DNA of 64,000 nucleotides from Bacillus gaemokensis (GTDB lineage Bacteria; Bacillota; Bacilli; Bacillales; Bacillaceae_G), in NCBI RefSeq assembly GCF_001590835.1, contig NZ_LTAQ01000070.1:1-64000 (forward strand), read 5' to 3'. Made by a program: the position numbers and the translations under genes. The notes below the pieces were generated by a model. It made no database searches and was not told where the DNA came from. It was given only the letters and a program-made list of their open reading frames with translations. Below are positions 18,204 to 26,557 of this stretch, piece by piece (the first letter of the stretch is position 1; every line of letters starts with the position of its first letter).

Positions 18204-18589
18204 TATGGTATATGAACGATTGTAAAAATGGACTATATATGTTATGGAGTTATAAAATACAAATTTTATATAAATATATTTGCTAATAAGATTATCCCAA
18301 ACCTGTATTAACTTAAGAAATGTATTGTTCCCAAAAATGATAAAATGAGCGTTTTATCATCGATGCATAAATTTTTGTTCTGGAGCTAACGATCTTTGGC
18401 AGTGTAATGGTGATGGGATAGCCACCAGAGAAAGGGTAAAATACGTAAGTTGTTTGAAATGATATCATAAATTGCAAGCTAGCAAGTAGTATAGATTCTA
18501 TGTTCTTACCAAGTTATTTTCGTATCAGAGTCCTTCTGACACAAACCAAGTTATACCATCATATCCTTATGGGGAAAGGGTGTGATGAG
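18204..18589. other. Intergenic stretch before the BTRD1-repeat gene
   Basis: No gene is seen. A frame can be extended upstream to ATG 18500, but it has no ribosome-binding site there. Confidence 0.4.
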
Positions 18590-19249
18590 TTGAGTTACTT
18601 TACTTGTGTTCCGTATTATCCGCCCTATCCTTACTTATATTGTCCCCCTTACTATGGAGCTAGAACAATTTATCCAATGAATGACTATTATGCTTATTCA
18701 CCTTATCAGGACTATCACAATTATTTATATTCTCCATTTCCTGCATATGAAGGAGAATATAATTATGAAAACCTTCGTCAGGTGGATAAGGCCATGTACG
18801 CGGCTATTTGGGAGAAAAGTCATGGACCGGAATGGCAAGCCCGTCATGACCTGACTGCAGAACAATATCAGCGGACGTTCAATGAATTGGTTGCGCAAGG
18901 TTATCGTTTGATTCATATAAATGGTTACACTGTGCACGGACAGGATTATTATGCTGCAATTTGGGAAAAACGTGATGGTCCCGAATGGCAGGCTTGGCAT
19001 GGCTTAACGCCAGCACAATATCAGCAGACGTTTGATAGGTTGGTTGCGCAAGGCTACCGTTTGGTACGCGTGAGTGGTTACGGTAGCAGTGGACAGGATC
19101 GCTATGCTGCAATTTGGGAGAAAAGTCATGGCCTGGAATGGCAAGCCCGCCATGGTTTGACTGCAGAGCAATATCAGCAGACGTTCAACGAACTAGTTGC
19201 ACAAGGCTACCGTTTGGTGTGGGTGAGTGGTTACTACTCGCATAATTAA
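18590..19249 (+). CDS. Protein with a Tyr/Pro-rich head and three BTRD1-type tandem repeats
   Basis: About 219 residues. The first 60 are rich in Tyr and Pro (YYPPYPYLYCPPYYG). Three repeats of about 50 residues follow, each with AAIWEK, GPEWQA, the L-T-x-x-Q-Y motif, and LVAQGYRL then GY. This matches bacterial tandem repeat domain 1 (PF17660), also seen in polyglycine hydrolases. No protease domain or signal peptide is present. TTG 18590 is chosen because GGGGAAAGGGTG lies 7-10 bases upstream; ATG 18569 and ATG 18500 are alternatives. A strong hairpin terminates it. The function is unknown; a surface or exosporium binding role is possible but is inference. Confidence 0.75.
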   Translation: MSYFTCVPYYPPYPYLYCPPYYGARTIYPMNDYYAYSPYQDYHNYLYSPFPAYEGEYNYENLRQVDKAMYAAIWEKSHGPEWQARHDLTAEQYQRTFNELVAQGYRLIHINGYTVHGQDYYAAIWEKRDGPEWQAWHGLTPAQYQQTFDRLVAQGYRLVRVSGYGSSGQDRYAAIWEKSHGLEWQARHGLTAEQYQQTFNELVAQGYRLVWVSGYYSHN

Positions 19250-19294
19250 GCTTCTAATACTCTGCTTAAAGAAATTATCGGAATGCAAAATGAT

Positions 19295-19350
19295 AAAACC
19301 ATAGAAATACGAGGTATTATATAGTACCTCGTATTTCTATGGTTTTTATT
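19295..19350. terminator. Strong hairpin terminator
   Basis: A perfect inverted repeat of about 22 bp (AAAACCATAGAAATACGAGG and its complement) with a 7-8 base loop, flanked by A and T runs. It can act in both directions. Confidence 0.85.
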
Positions 19351-19418
19351 TTTAGTTATTGAGATAGAATGCCACAATGCTCATTATTTTAGTGCCAATG
19401 TTTTGTGTGCCTAACTCA

Positions 19419-19576
19419 TTTATCCCGCTATTTGAGAGCAGTAAGAATCTCACCTCAAAATTCAGCAAAAACAAAGAAGTTAGGTGGGGGACGGGCTGCA
19501 CGCAAAATCACGATTGGTGAGGCTAATAATCAGTGGGGGATGAAGAAAACCCCTACTGATTAAAGTTTCACTTTAT
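19419..19576 (+). repeat. bcr1-type repeat, full-length copy
   Basis: The element runs from TTTATCCCGCTATTTGAGAG to AAAGTTTCACTTTAT and is bounded by TTTAT on both sides. The unit is about 153-158 bp, close to the 155 bp described for bcr1. It contains CACCTCAAAATTCAGC and AAGTTAGGTGGGGG, which can fold together. It sits between two convergent-type intergenic regions with no gene. Confidence 0.85.
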
Positions 19577-19747
19577 AGTTGTTATTATTGTAACAACTTA
19601 AATTCGAATAAGCGGTATTTCGAATTTTTTACAGAGCAATACTCTGGGATTTGTAAAGAACAGGGGTAATGTATTAAATTATACAAGTTTTCTAATTGTC
19701 ATGCGCAAATCACTCCGTTTAGCTTAGTATCCTGCGGTTAATATTGA

Positions 19748-19876
19748 CAGAAGAAAAAGATTAATATTAAACGTGAGAAAGATAAATGGCATTTCGATTC
19801 ATGTATTGAAAAGAAATTCCAGTGTGGTCCGGAGATGTATCAAGACAATGATATTGATCAAGGAAGTTACAAATAA
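19748..19876 (+). pseudogene. Short unidentified open frame without start
   Basis: The frame encodes QKKKINIKREKDKWHFDS and continues with GPEMYQDNDIDQG to a TAA. It has no start codon or ribosome-binding site and is preceded by stops. The sequence looks protein-like, so it may be the tail of a lost gene. The family was not recognised. Confidence 0.3.
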
Positions 19877-19949
19877 GTGTTTAAAATCCGTGCAATAAGA
19901 TTAAGCTAATACAGATGTTTCTTACTACTATCATGAAAGGGTGTCAAAT

Positions 19950-21011
19950 TTGGAGACAAAACGTTGTTCACATAGGAATTGCCAATGTTTTATTGTACCT
20001 AACTATGTTCTGGAGAGTTTAGCGCAAAATGAAGTGGAAGCAGCACGGATTAGTTTATCAAAAAGTAGACAAGTTCGCAAACGGAGAATGTTGAAAGAGT
20101 ATGATATTACTGGTGTTGTCGCCCTAACTGATGCAGGAACAGGACCGCGAGATGAATCTGCTCGTCATGTATACGATTGTAAAGGCGGGACAAAACTTCG
20201 GGTGAATGAGGTTAGGAAAGAAGGAGACAGATCAAATGGGGATACTGTAATTGACCATGCGTACGATTATGTTGGTGTTGTACGTGACTATTTCAAGAAT
20301 GTGTTCCACCGTAATTCTATTGATGATAAAGGACTTGATCTTATTCTGAATGTTCACTATGGGCATAACTTTCAAAATGCCTATTGGGACGGTGATGAAA
20401 TGGTGTTTGGTGATGGAGATGGAGTTATTTTTACTAGTTTTGCAAATTCACTCGATGTCATTGGGCACGAACTTACACATGGTATCACTCAATTTACTAA
20501 CGGATTAGAATATGAAGGTCAATCTGGGGCTTTGAATGAACATATTTCGGATGTGTTTGGAATTGCAATTAAGCAAGCTTATTTAAAGCAAACAGCACAA
20601 GATGCGGACTGGCTAATTGGTGCTGATATAATGGGACCAACACTAAAAGGACAAGCCCTTCGTTCAATGAAAGCACCTGGTACTGCATTTGACAATAAAC
20701 TAATGGGTAAGGATATGCAACCTGATCATATGAAAAACTATTATCAAGGGGAACGTGATCACCATGGTGTCCATATCAATAGTGGCATACCAAACAAAGT
20801 GTTTTATCTTGTCTCCATGGAGATTGGAACAGATAAAGCAGCTTTGATATGGTATAATGCAACACACAGCTTATTTGCAACTACAAACTTCACTCAATTT
20901 GCGCAAATCGTAATTAAAGCAGCGCAAAAACTTGTTGATAGTGGAGAAGTTCCTAAAACGGCTACCAAAACAGTAGAATCTGCTTTTAAAACGGTGGGAC
21001 TATCTTCTTAG
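19950..21011 (+). CDS. M4-family (thermolysin/protealysin-like) metalloprotease
   Basis: About 353 residues. The zinc motif HELTH (about residues 173-177) and the third ligand in NEHISDVFG (about 197) define peptidase family M4, and the C-terminal HHGVHINSGIPNKVFYL carries the catalytic histidine. There is no signal peptide and only a short propeptide beginning with CSHRNCQCFIVPNYVLE, as in protealysin-type enzymes, which are made without a classical secretion signal. TTG 19950 is preferred because GAAAGGG ends 9 bases upstream; GTG 19941 directly abuts it. The next gene encodes an emfourin-like inhibitor. Confidence 0.9.
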   Translation: METKRCSHRNCQCFIVPNYVLESLAQNEVEAARISLSKSRQVRKRRMLKEYDITGVVALTDAGTGPRDESARHVYDCKGGTKLRVNEVRKEGDRSNGDTVIDHAYDYVGVVRDYFKNVFHRNSIDDKGLDLILNVHYGHNFQNAYWDGDEMVFGDGDGVIFTSFANSLDVIGHELTHGITQFTNGLEYEGQSGALNEHISDVFGIAIKQAYLKQTAQDADWLIGADIMGPTLKGQALRSMKAPGTAFDNKLMGKDMQPDHMKNYYQGERDHHGVHINSGIPNKVFYLVSMEIGTDKAALIWYNATHSLFATTNFTQFAQIVIKAAQKLVDSGEVPKTATKTVESAFKTVGLSS

Positions 21012-21049
21012 ACATATTCTTTATCATGAATTGGAGGCTTAATATTAAT

Positions 21050-21367
21050 ATGCATATCCAATTTAGTTGTACCGGGGGACTGGCTAACCTCCACTTAACC
21101 TTTCAGACAGAGACGGTCGAGTTACCAAAGGAAAAAGCTAAGGAATTACTTGATTTAATCAAGCAAGCTAATCTTTTTAATCTTAAACCAAGTGAAGTAA
21201 AGGTTGCTACAACCAAAGGAGCGGATGCTTTTTCTTACCAGCTAAAGATAGAAGATGGAAAGGAGCAAAAGTCCTTTTCATTTACCGATGTAACAGCTCC
21301 GCAGGAAGTGCGCCCTTTACTGGATTATTTACGTAATTTGGCGATTGCAGAAAAAATGAAGGAATAA
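21050..21367 (+). CDS. Emfourin-like inhibitor of the neighbouring M4 protease
   Basis: About 105 residues starting MHIQFSCTGGLANLHLTFQT and containing LPKEKAKELLDLIKQANLF and a C-terminal AEKMKE-type tail. Length, the opening beta-strand pattern and the position right after a protealysin-like gene match emfourin, the proteinaceous inhibitor of Serratia protealysin. GGAGG lies about 14 bases before ATG 21050, slightly far; ATG 21026 has no site. The pair would work as enzyme plus intracellular inhibitor. The family is known from Serratia, and the function here is inferred. Confidence 0.75.
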   Translation: MHIQFSCTGGLANLHLTFQTETVELPKEKAKELLDLIKQANLFNLKPSEVKVATTKGADAFSYQLKIEDGKEQKSFSFTDVTAPQEVRPLLDYLRNLAIAEKMKE

Positions 21368-21449
21368 TAAAAAAGGAAATAACGTTTAAGGTGCTGGTGT
21401 ATGAGTAATGATTTCGCTCCACTATATTATTCGAGTACTTTTGTTGTCT

Positions 21450-21482
21450 AAAAGCATATCTCCAGGTATGCTTTTTTCTTTT
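21450..21482 (+). terminator. Terminator after the protease-inhibitor pair
   Basis: AAAAGCATA pairs with TATGCTTTT across TCTCCAGG, followed by a T-rich tail. Confidence 0.8.
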
Positions 21483-21574
21483 TTAACTGTCCAATTGCTA
21501 TAGCATAAGGCTGGGTTCTTATCCTCGTGATGACACGAGGTTTGTAATCTTTGTGTTTTAGGGATAGTTCAACT

Positions 21575-21606
21575 GTTTAGCTTGGTGGAGATGGAGTGTT
21601 ATCTCA
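21575..21606 (+). repeat. Short dispersed repeat, copy C (diverged)
   Basis: GTTTAGCTTGGTGGAGATGG followed by AGTGTTATCTC resembles the cores at 3741 and 8438. The surrounding 21483-21832 has no gene and includes the short inverted repeat CTCGTGATGACACGAG. Confidence 0.4.
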
Positions 21607-21832
21607 AGTTTTTGGCATTTCATTGTACTAAAAATTATAGGGTGTATTTGAAAAAATAGGTATAATAGGCGATTTTTTATATAAAATAGGCGATTGTATG
21701 ATTTCCCTAAAATACAATTGAGCATAGTATTTTGGATAAAGGCCCTTATTTGTTTTGGTCATGTACTAGAGAGGAAGTGTTCAAAGTAATGTTTACAAAT
21801 GAACTGAAATTTATAAAAAGGAGGGAGTAGAA

Positions 21833-23653
21833 TTGACAGGTTATAATTCTAATCAATATTTTTCAGAGAACAGTATAACAAACTCCTCTATAGAAGGAGT
21901 TTATGAAGATATAAAACCTGTGAGTAGACCCGGTGACATGAATGATATGAATGAACCGTTGTACCGACAACCGAGTGGTAAATTCTTTGCAAAAATATAC
22001 GACAAGGATACAGAAAAGCCCATTAAGGATGTCAAAATATCGATTTATGAAATGACAGAAGAAGGGCGAATTTTAACTTCGCGACAAAGTAATGTTATTA
22101 CGGTGCATACGAATGAATTTGGTGAGACTGATACGGTTGCATTACCTGCTCCTCCTAAAGAAAATGCTTTAGAGCCTTTAGGTGCTAAGCCGTACTTTGA
22201 ATATGCGGTATCAATTGAAGCGGCTGGTTATGCACCGGTAATACTTCGTGGTACACAAATTTTTGCTGATGTTACGGCGAAACAGATGATGGAACTGATA
22301 CCTGTTAGTGGAACGGAAGGACGTCAATCAGTGGAAGTAATCGATATTTCTGAACACACATTAATCGGACAGTATCCGCAGCAAGAACAGCAGCCACAAC
22401 AGCCACAACAGCCACAACCACAGTCTACCAGACGAAATGGTGATTATGATGTTTTGATACCTGAATTTGTTATTGTTCACGATGGACATCCTAATACCCC
22501 TGCGCCAAGATATAAGGTGAAATTTAAAGATTATATAAAAAATGTGCTTGCTTCTGAAGTATTTCCTTCGTGGAGAAAGGATGCCCTTCTAGCCAATGCT
22601 CTTTGTGTTATGTCTTATACGTTAAACCGTATATATACAGGATATTATGAAGGAAAAGGATTTACAATTACAGGTATCACACAATTTGATCATAAATATA
22701 CTCATGGTAGGAATACTTTTGAAGAAACAGATAATGTAGTGGAAGAAGTATTTAAACAATATATTGCAAAGCCTGGAAAAATTGAACCGCTTTTTGCACA
22801 ATATCGTGCTGGTAAGAAGGTCCCGTGTCCATATGCGAGTCGACCAGGAATGCTCTATCAGTGGGGAACTGCATGTCTTGCAGAGCAAGGGATGAATTAT
22901 ATAGAAATTTTGAAATACTATTATAAGGAAGTGGAAATTCGTTTAGCTGAATTTATACAGGTTATTAAGCCGTTCCCTGGATTTAATTTAAAAGAGGGGG
23001 ATCAAAAAGAAGCTGTTCACACTGTCCAAAAGTATTTATATCACATAAGGAAAAAGTATAAAGATATTCCTGAAATAAATGTAAATGGAATATTCGACCC
23101 GAATACAACAAATGCAGTAAAGAGTTTTCAAAAACATTTCAAACTTCCTGAAAACGGAGTTGTGGATGAACTAACTTGGAATAAGATTACTGATATATAT
23201 GTATACGTGACAAATCTTCCAGGGATTTTCCCAATTCTACAGATGGGTAGCCATGGGGAAAGTGTTAAAATATTGCAAATTTTGTTAAAGAAATTTGGAT
23301 TTTATGTAGGAGAGGTAGATGGGGTTTTTGGAATGGGAACTGACCAATCGGTGAAAGAATTTCAGAAAATCAAAGGTTTTACTATTACGGGAGTGGTAAG
23401 AAAGGAACTATGGAAAGTTCTAGAAGAGATGCAGTTTTCTGTAATAGGATCGCGAACGTCTTTACCTAACGTAACAAATAATTCGATGTTTCATGGAACA
23501 CATACAAGTATAAATGAAAATAAACACAATCCTTCTTCCAATACAAACGTATCGTCTACGTATTCACCCCCCACATCATCTATACCGAATACATCCGCAT
23601 ATCAACAATCAACATATCCCTATTATGGAAACGGATATTCTCCTTTTTACTAA
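21833..23653 (+). CDS. SpoIID-like protein with two C-terminal peptidoglycan-binding domains
   Basis: A 606-residue protein starting at TTG behind AAAGGAGGG. Residues about 40-160 form a prealbumin-like module (LPAPPKENALEPLGAKPYFE), then a Gln/Pro-rich linker. About residues 210-380 contain FKDYIKNVLASEVFPSW and LLANALCVMSYTLNR, which resemble the SpoIID/LytB fold. Two PG_binding_1 repeats follow (about 395-460 and 475-545, e.g. FQKHFKLPENGVVDELTWNK) and a low-complexity tail. No signal peptide is seen. It may act on spore peptidoglycan. The SpoIID similarity is weak, so activity is uncertain. A paralogue lies just downstream. Confidence 0.75.
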   Translation: MTGYNSNQYFSENSITNSSIEGVYEDIKPVSRPGDMNDMNEPLYRQPSGKFFAKIYDKDTEKPIKDVKISIYEMTEEGRILTSRQSNVITVHTNEFGETDTVALPAPPKENALEPLGAKPYFEYAVSIEAAGYAPVILRGTQIFADVTAKQMMELIPVSGTEGRQSVEVIDISEHTLIGQYPQQEQQPQQPQQPQPQSTRRNGDYDVLIPEFVIVHDGHPNTPAPRYKVKFKDYIKNVLASEVFPSWRKDALLANALCVMSYTLNRIYTGYYEGKGFTITGITQFDHKYTHGRNTFEETDNVVEEVFKQYIAKPGKIEPLFAQYRAGKKVPCPYASRPGMLYQWGTACLAEQGMNYIEILKYYYKEVEIRLAEFIQVIKPFPGFNLKEGDQKEAVHTVQKYLYHIRKKYKDIPEINVNGIFDPNTTNAVKSFQKHFKLPENGVVDELTWNKITDIYVYVTNLPGIFPILQMGSHGESVKILQILLKKFGFYVGEVDGVFGMGTDQSVKEFQKIKGFTITGVVRKELWKVLEEMQFSVIGSRTSLPNVTNNSMFHGTHTSINENKHNPSSNTNVSSTYSPPTSSIPNTSAYQQSTYPYYGNGYSPFY

Positions 23654-23721
23654 TTACTTAGTACTATTAAAATATAAAGGATTGGTTAACTAAAATAACT
23701 GTATAGGAAGGAGGAATTATA

Positions 23722-24768
23722 TTGATCGGATATAATCCTTATCAGCAAGACTTAGTAAAACGATCATTTTATCAAAATCCCTATTTTTTTAATGAAGAAT
23801 ATTATAATCAAAGTGCAGAATATTTTTATCGTGCGTCGACAGGTAAGCTAATTGTATCTGTTTATGAAATGAGTACAGAAAAGCCGATTAAGGGAGCTAA
23901 AGTATCAATTCGTAAGCAAGAAGGAAATGGTACCATTATCACTACACTTCAAACGAACGAAATTGGTCAAACCAATGTCGTTTCTTTACCAGCGCCTCCT
24001 AAAGAGTATACCTCAGATCCTCTAGGGCCAAAACCTTATTCTGAATATATTCTAACTATTGAAGCTCCTAATTATGGAGTCAAAGTAATTCGAGGTGTAC
24101 AAATTTTTGCAGAGACTACAGCGAGACAAAAAGTTGAAATGGCTCCTATTATTCGGACAGGAAATCAGCAATCTATAGAGATTATTGATATACCCAAACA
24201 TAAATTAACTGAACAATACCTCGAACGGCAACTTCAGCCACAGTATTCTAGTTCTAGTTGTATTCCCTCGTTTGTATATAATGTTAAAATACCAGAGTTT
24301 ATTATAGTCCATGATGGTGAGCCTCATGCCCAAGCTCTGCGATATAGGGTGACATTTAAAGATTATATAAAAAATGTAGCTGCTTCTGAGGTATATCCCA
24401 CATGGCCGAAAGAAGCTCTGAGGGCCAATATTATTTGTATGACATCTTTAACATTGAACCGTATATATACGGGGCATTATTTTGAAAGAGGATTTACAAT
24501 TAGTAGCTCTGCTCAATTCGATCAATCCTATAATCATGGTAAAAATAATTTTGCAGAAATAGATGATATAGTTGATGAAGTATTTAATCAGTATATTGCC
24601 AAACCGTACAGTATTGAACCTTTATTTATTCCCTATTGTAGTGGAGTGAGGATTTGTCCAACTGGATATTTTAGTAAATGGGGAAGTAAATATCTTGCTG
24701 ATCAAGGAAGAGATTATTTGAGTATTATTAGAAGCTATTATCCGGTAGCAGAAATTCGATTTGTATAA
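23722..24768 (+). CDS. SpoIID-like paralogue without peptidoglycan-binding domains
   Basis: A 348-residue protein starting at TTG behind AGGAAGGAGG. It is collinear with the first 380 residues of the preceding protein: LPAPPKEYTSDPLGPKPYSEY, then FIIVHDGEPHAQALRYRVTF and KDYIKNVAASEVYPTWPKEA, ending at the point where the neighbour continues into its repeats. The two genes are therefore a tandem duplication with loss or gain of the peptidoglycan-binding part. The spacing is 68 bp, so they may share a transcript. Confidence 0.75.
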   Translation: MIGYNPYQQDLVKRSFYQNPYFFNEEYYNQSAEYFYRASTGKLIVSVYEMSTEKPIKGAKVSIRKQEGNGTIITTLQTNEIGQTNVVSLPAPPKEYTSDPLGPKPYSEYILTIEAPNYGVKVIRGVQIFAETTARQKVEMAPIIRTGNQQSIEIIDIPKHKLTEQYLERQLQPQYSSSSCIPSFVYNVKIPEFIIVHDGEPHAQALRYRVTFKDYIKNVAASEVYPTWPKEALRANIICMTSLTLNRIYTGHYFERGFTISSSAQFDQSYNHGKNNFAEIDDIVDEVFNQYIAKPYSIEPLFIPYCSGVRICPTGYFSKWGSKYLADQGRDYLSIIRSYYPVAEIRFV

Positions 24769-24941
24769 TTGAGGGTTTGAGAATATAATCATAAAATCTT
24801 GATTCTAGTGCAAAAAACTTAAACCATCTCTCAATCTCGACATACTGATAGTATTAATCTAAAAAGGTGAGAGATAAAGAAAATACGCATTAATGGAAGT
24901 TGCGCTTTATTAATCGCTCATAACATCTGAAGAAAACAAAT

Positions 24942-25055
24942 AACTCGTGGCAAGTCGATGAAACGCCTATTAAAGTAAAAAGAAAGTGGATGTACCTCTG
25001 GCATACCGTAGATTTCGAAAGAAATACGATGGGTTTTTATCACATTAAAACATGA
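24942..25055 (+). pseudogene. IS6-family (IS240/IS26-like) transposase remnant
   Basis: An open stretch encodes SWQVDETPIKVKRKWMYLWH followed by TVDFERNTMGFYHIKT and a stop. The pattern W-x-V/M-D-E-T-x-I-K-V-K-x-K-W-x-Y-L-x-x-x-V-D is the catalytic core of IS6-family transposases and includes the first catalytic Asp. The N-terminal helix-turn-helix and the downstream DDE residues are gone and no terminal repeats are visible, so it is an old fragment. Confidence 0.8.
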
Positions 25056-25578
25056 AAAGATTGCAAAACACTTTTTAGTTTTGCAGTCTTTTCATGTTTC
25101 TAAGCCATGTGTCATCAGGTGATAAGAATCCGCTGTATCCTGAATAGAAAAAAACAATAAAATTTCATCATATAAATATAACAATTTTTTTTGCTTTTAT
25201 TACTACAAAGACTCTGGCGATTGATTCGAAGTAATCTAAATTGAGTTTATCTTTTTATAATTGAAAATTTAAAACCAAAACAACTACTGTTTGATTTAAT
25301 ATGTATAAAAATGAATTTTATTGTTGAAATTCTGAATATTAAAATGTAATATAAAAAAGTATGTCTAATATTATGATTATTTTATAAAAGAACAGTAATG
25401 AAACTATACAGTTATGTACGTGATAAGTGGAAATCATTTATTACTAGTACATGTATTTGTAAAGTTTATTGAACTATAAAAATAAACTTGCTAGTTTTAT
25501 ATAGTGTTTTTAAGTAAACGTTTAATATTAAATAATATTGACAGGATAATTAGAAAAATTCACATGGAGGTTTCAGGA
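25056..25578. other. AT-rich intergenic stretch downstream of the IS remnant
   Basis: No gene is supported. A hairpin-like pair AAACATGAAAAGATTGCAAAA / TTTTGCAGTCTTTTCATGTTT lies near 25048-25100 and could be a terminator or a relic of the IS end. The rest is very AT-rich. Confidence 0.5.
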
Positions 25579-26316
25579 ATGGAACATGAAAGTAGATTTG
25601 AAGAAAAGCAACAAAGACGCCGACAACGTGGTGTCGTTAATATCGGATTGAGTGTAGTACTATTAGCTGTCGGCATGATTTCTTATCAATTACTTTTCAC
25701 TTCTCAAACGAAAGGAAAAGAAAATGTAGCACAAGGGAAATCTGCTCAAATAGCGTCTAAAGATGAAAAAAGCAAAAAATTAGAAGAGCAAAAAATAAAA
25801 CAAGCCGAAGAAGAAAAAGCTAAAGAACAAGATCAGAAAGAGACTGAAAACAAAAAGGGAATAGAACAGAAAAATCAAGAAACAGAAACTATAAAAGCAA
25901 ACGAAACAAAACAAAATGAAAACAAAGTAAAAGAACAAGAAAAACAAGTAGAACAAAAAAATAATAAAATTGACGAACAAAAAATGAATGAAGAAAAAAC
26001 AAATAAAAAGCAAGAAGAAAAAAATACAGATCAGACAAACCAAAATGGTCAATGGCAACCAATTGGTACGCAGCAAGGGACAAAACCTACTATGCAATTT
26101 AAAGAGGGAACGACAGATTGGAATGAGATGAAAAAAGCAATTTCCTATGCAGTTGATGTTCCTGAAGGCCAACTCATTTATGATTTTATTGGAAATAACG
26201 GAACGAATAAGGCTTATGGTAATGTACGTGATAAGCAAGGGAAAAAATATAAAGTATATATTGATTGGGTTGAAAATAAAGGGTGGAAGCCAGTATCTGT
26301 TCAGGCAGTAAAATAA
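25579..26316 (+). CDS. YrrS-like membrane protein (DUF1510)
   Basis: About 245 residues: a basic N-terminal tail (QQRRRQRGVVNIG), one transmembrane helix near residues 22-42, a long Lys/Glu/Gln-rich linker of about 110 residues, and a C-terminal globular part with GTTDWNEMKKAISYAV and YGNVRDKQGKKYKVYIDWV. This layout matches the YrrS/DUF1510 family of Bacillus, whose function is not established. ATG 25579 follows GGAGG at 25567-25570; the frame can be extended to 25504 but without a binding site there. A terminator follows. Confidence 0.8.
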   Translation: MEHESRFEEKQQRRRQRGVVNIGLSVVLLAVGMISYQLLFTSQTKGKENVAQGKSAQIASKDEKSKKLEEQKIKQAEEEKAKEQDQKETENKKGIEQKNQETETIKANETKQNENKVKEQEKQVEQKNNKIDEQKMNEEKTNKKQEEKNTDQTNQNGQWQPIGTQQGTKPTMQFKEGTTDWNEMKKAISYAVDVPEGQLIYDFIGNNGTNKAYGNVRDKQGKKYKVYIDWVENKGWKPVSVQAVK

Positions 26317-26372
26317 CTATAACAATCAATCATTCATTGTCTGCTTAACAACAACTTATATCTATTCAAACC

Positions 26373-26430
26373 AAAAAACACTATTCTTTTTATAAAATCA
26401 AATAAAAGAATAGTGTTTTTGTTATTTTTT
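26373..26430. terminator. Terminator after the YrrS-like gene
   Basis: AAAAAACACTATTCTTTT pairs with AAAAGAATAGTGTTTTT, then a T-rich tail. Confidence 0.85.
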
Positions 26431-26458
26431 CTTTTAAATTGTAATAAACTTATCTAGT

Positions 26459-26525
26459 TTTATCCTGCTATTTGCAGGCAGTAATACTCCCACTTCAAAA
26501 TGTAGTGGAACAAAAAATCCAGGGA
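26459..26525 (+). repeat. bcr1-type repeat remnant
   Basis: TTTATCCTGCTATTTGCAGG followed by CAGTAATACTCCCACTTC matches the left half of the copy at 19419 (TTTATCCCGCTATTTGAGAG, CAGTAAGAATCTCACCTC). The right half is missing. Confidence 0.65.
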
Positions 26526-26557
26526 AGTTCTATCAGTTTTAAGTGAATGTAAATACG

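Noticed and set aside
25780-26238. Minus-strand open frame of 152 codons opposite the YrrS-like gene
   Set aside because: It is a Phe/Leu-rich antisense shadow of the Lys/Glu-rich linker; the plus-strand gene has a binding site and a family match.
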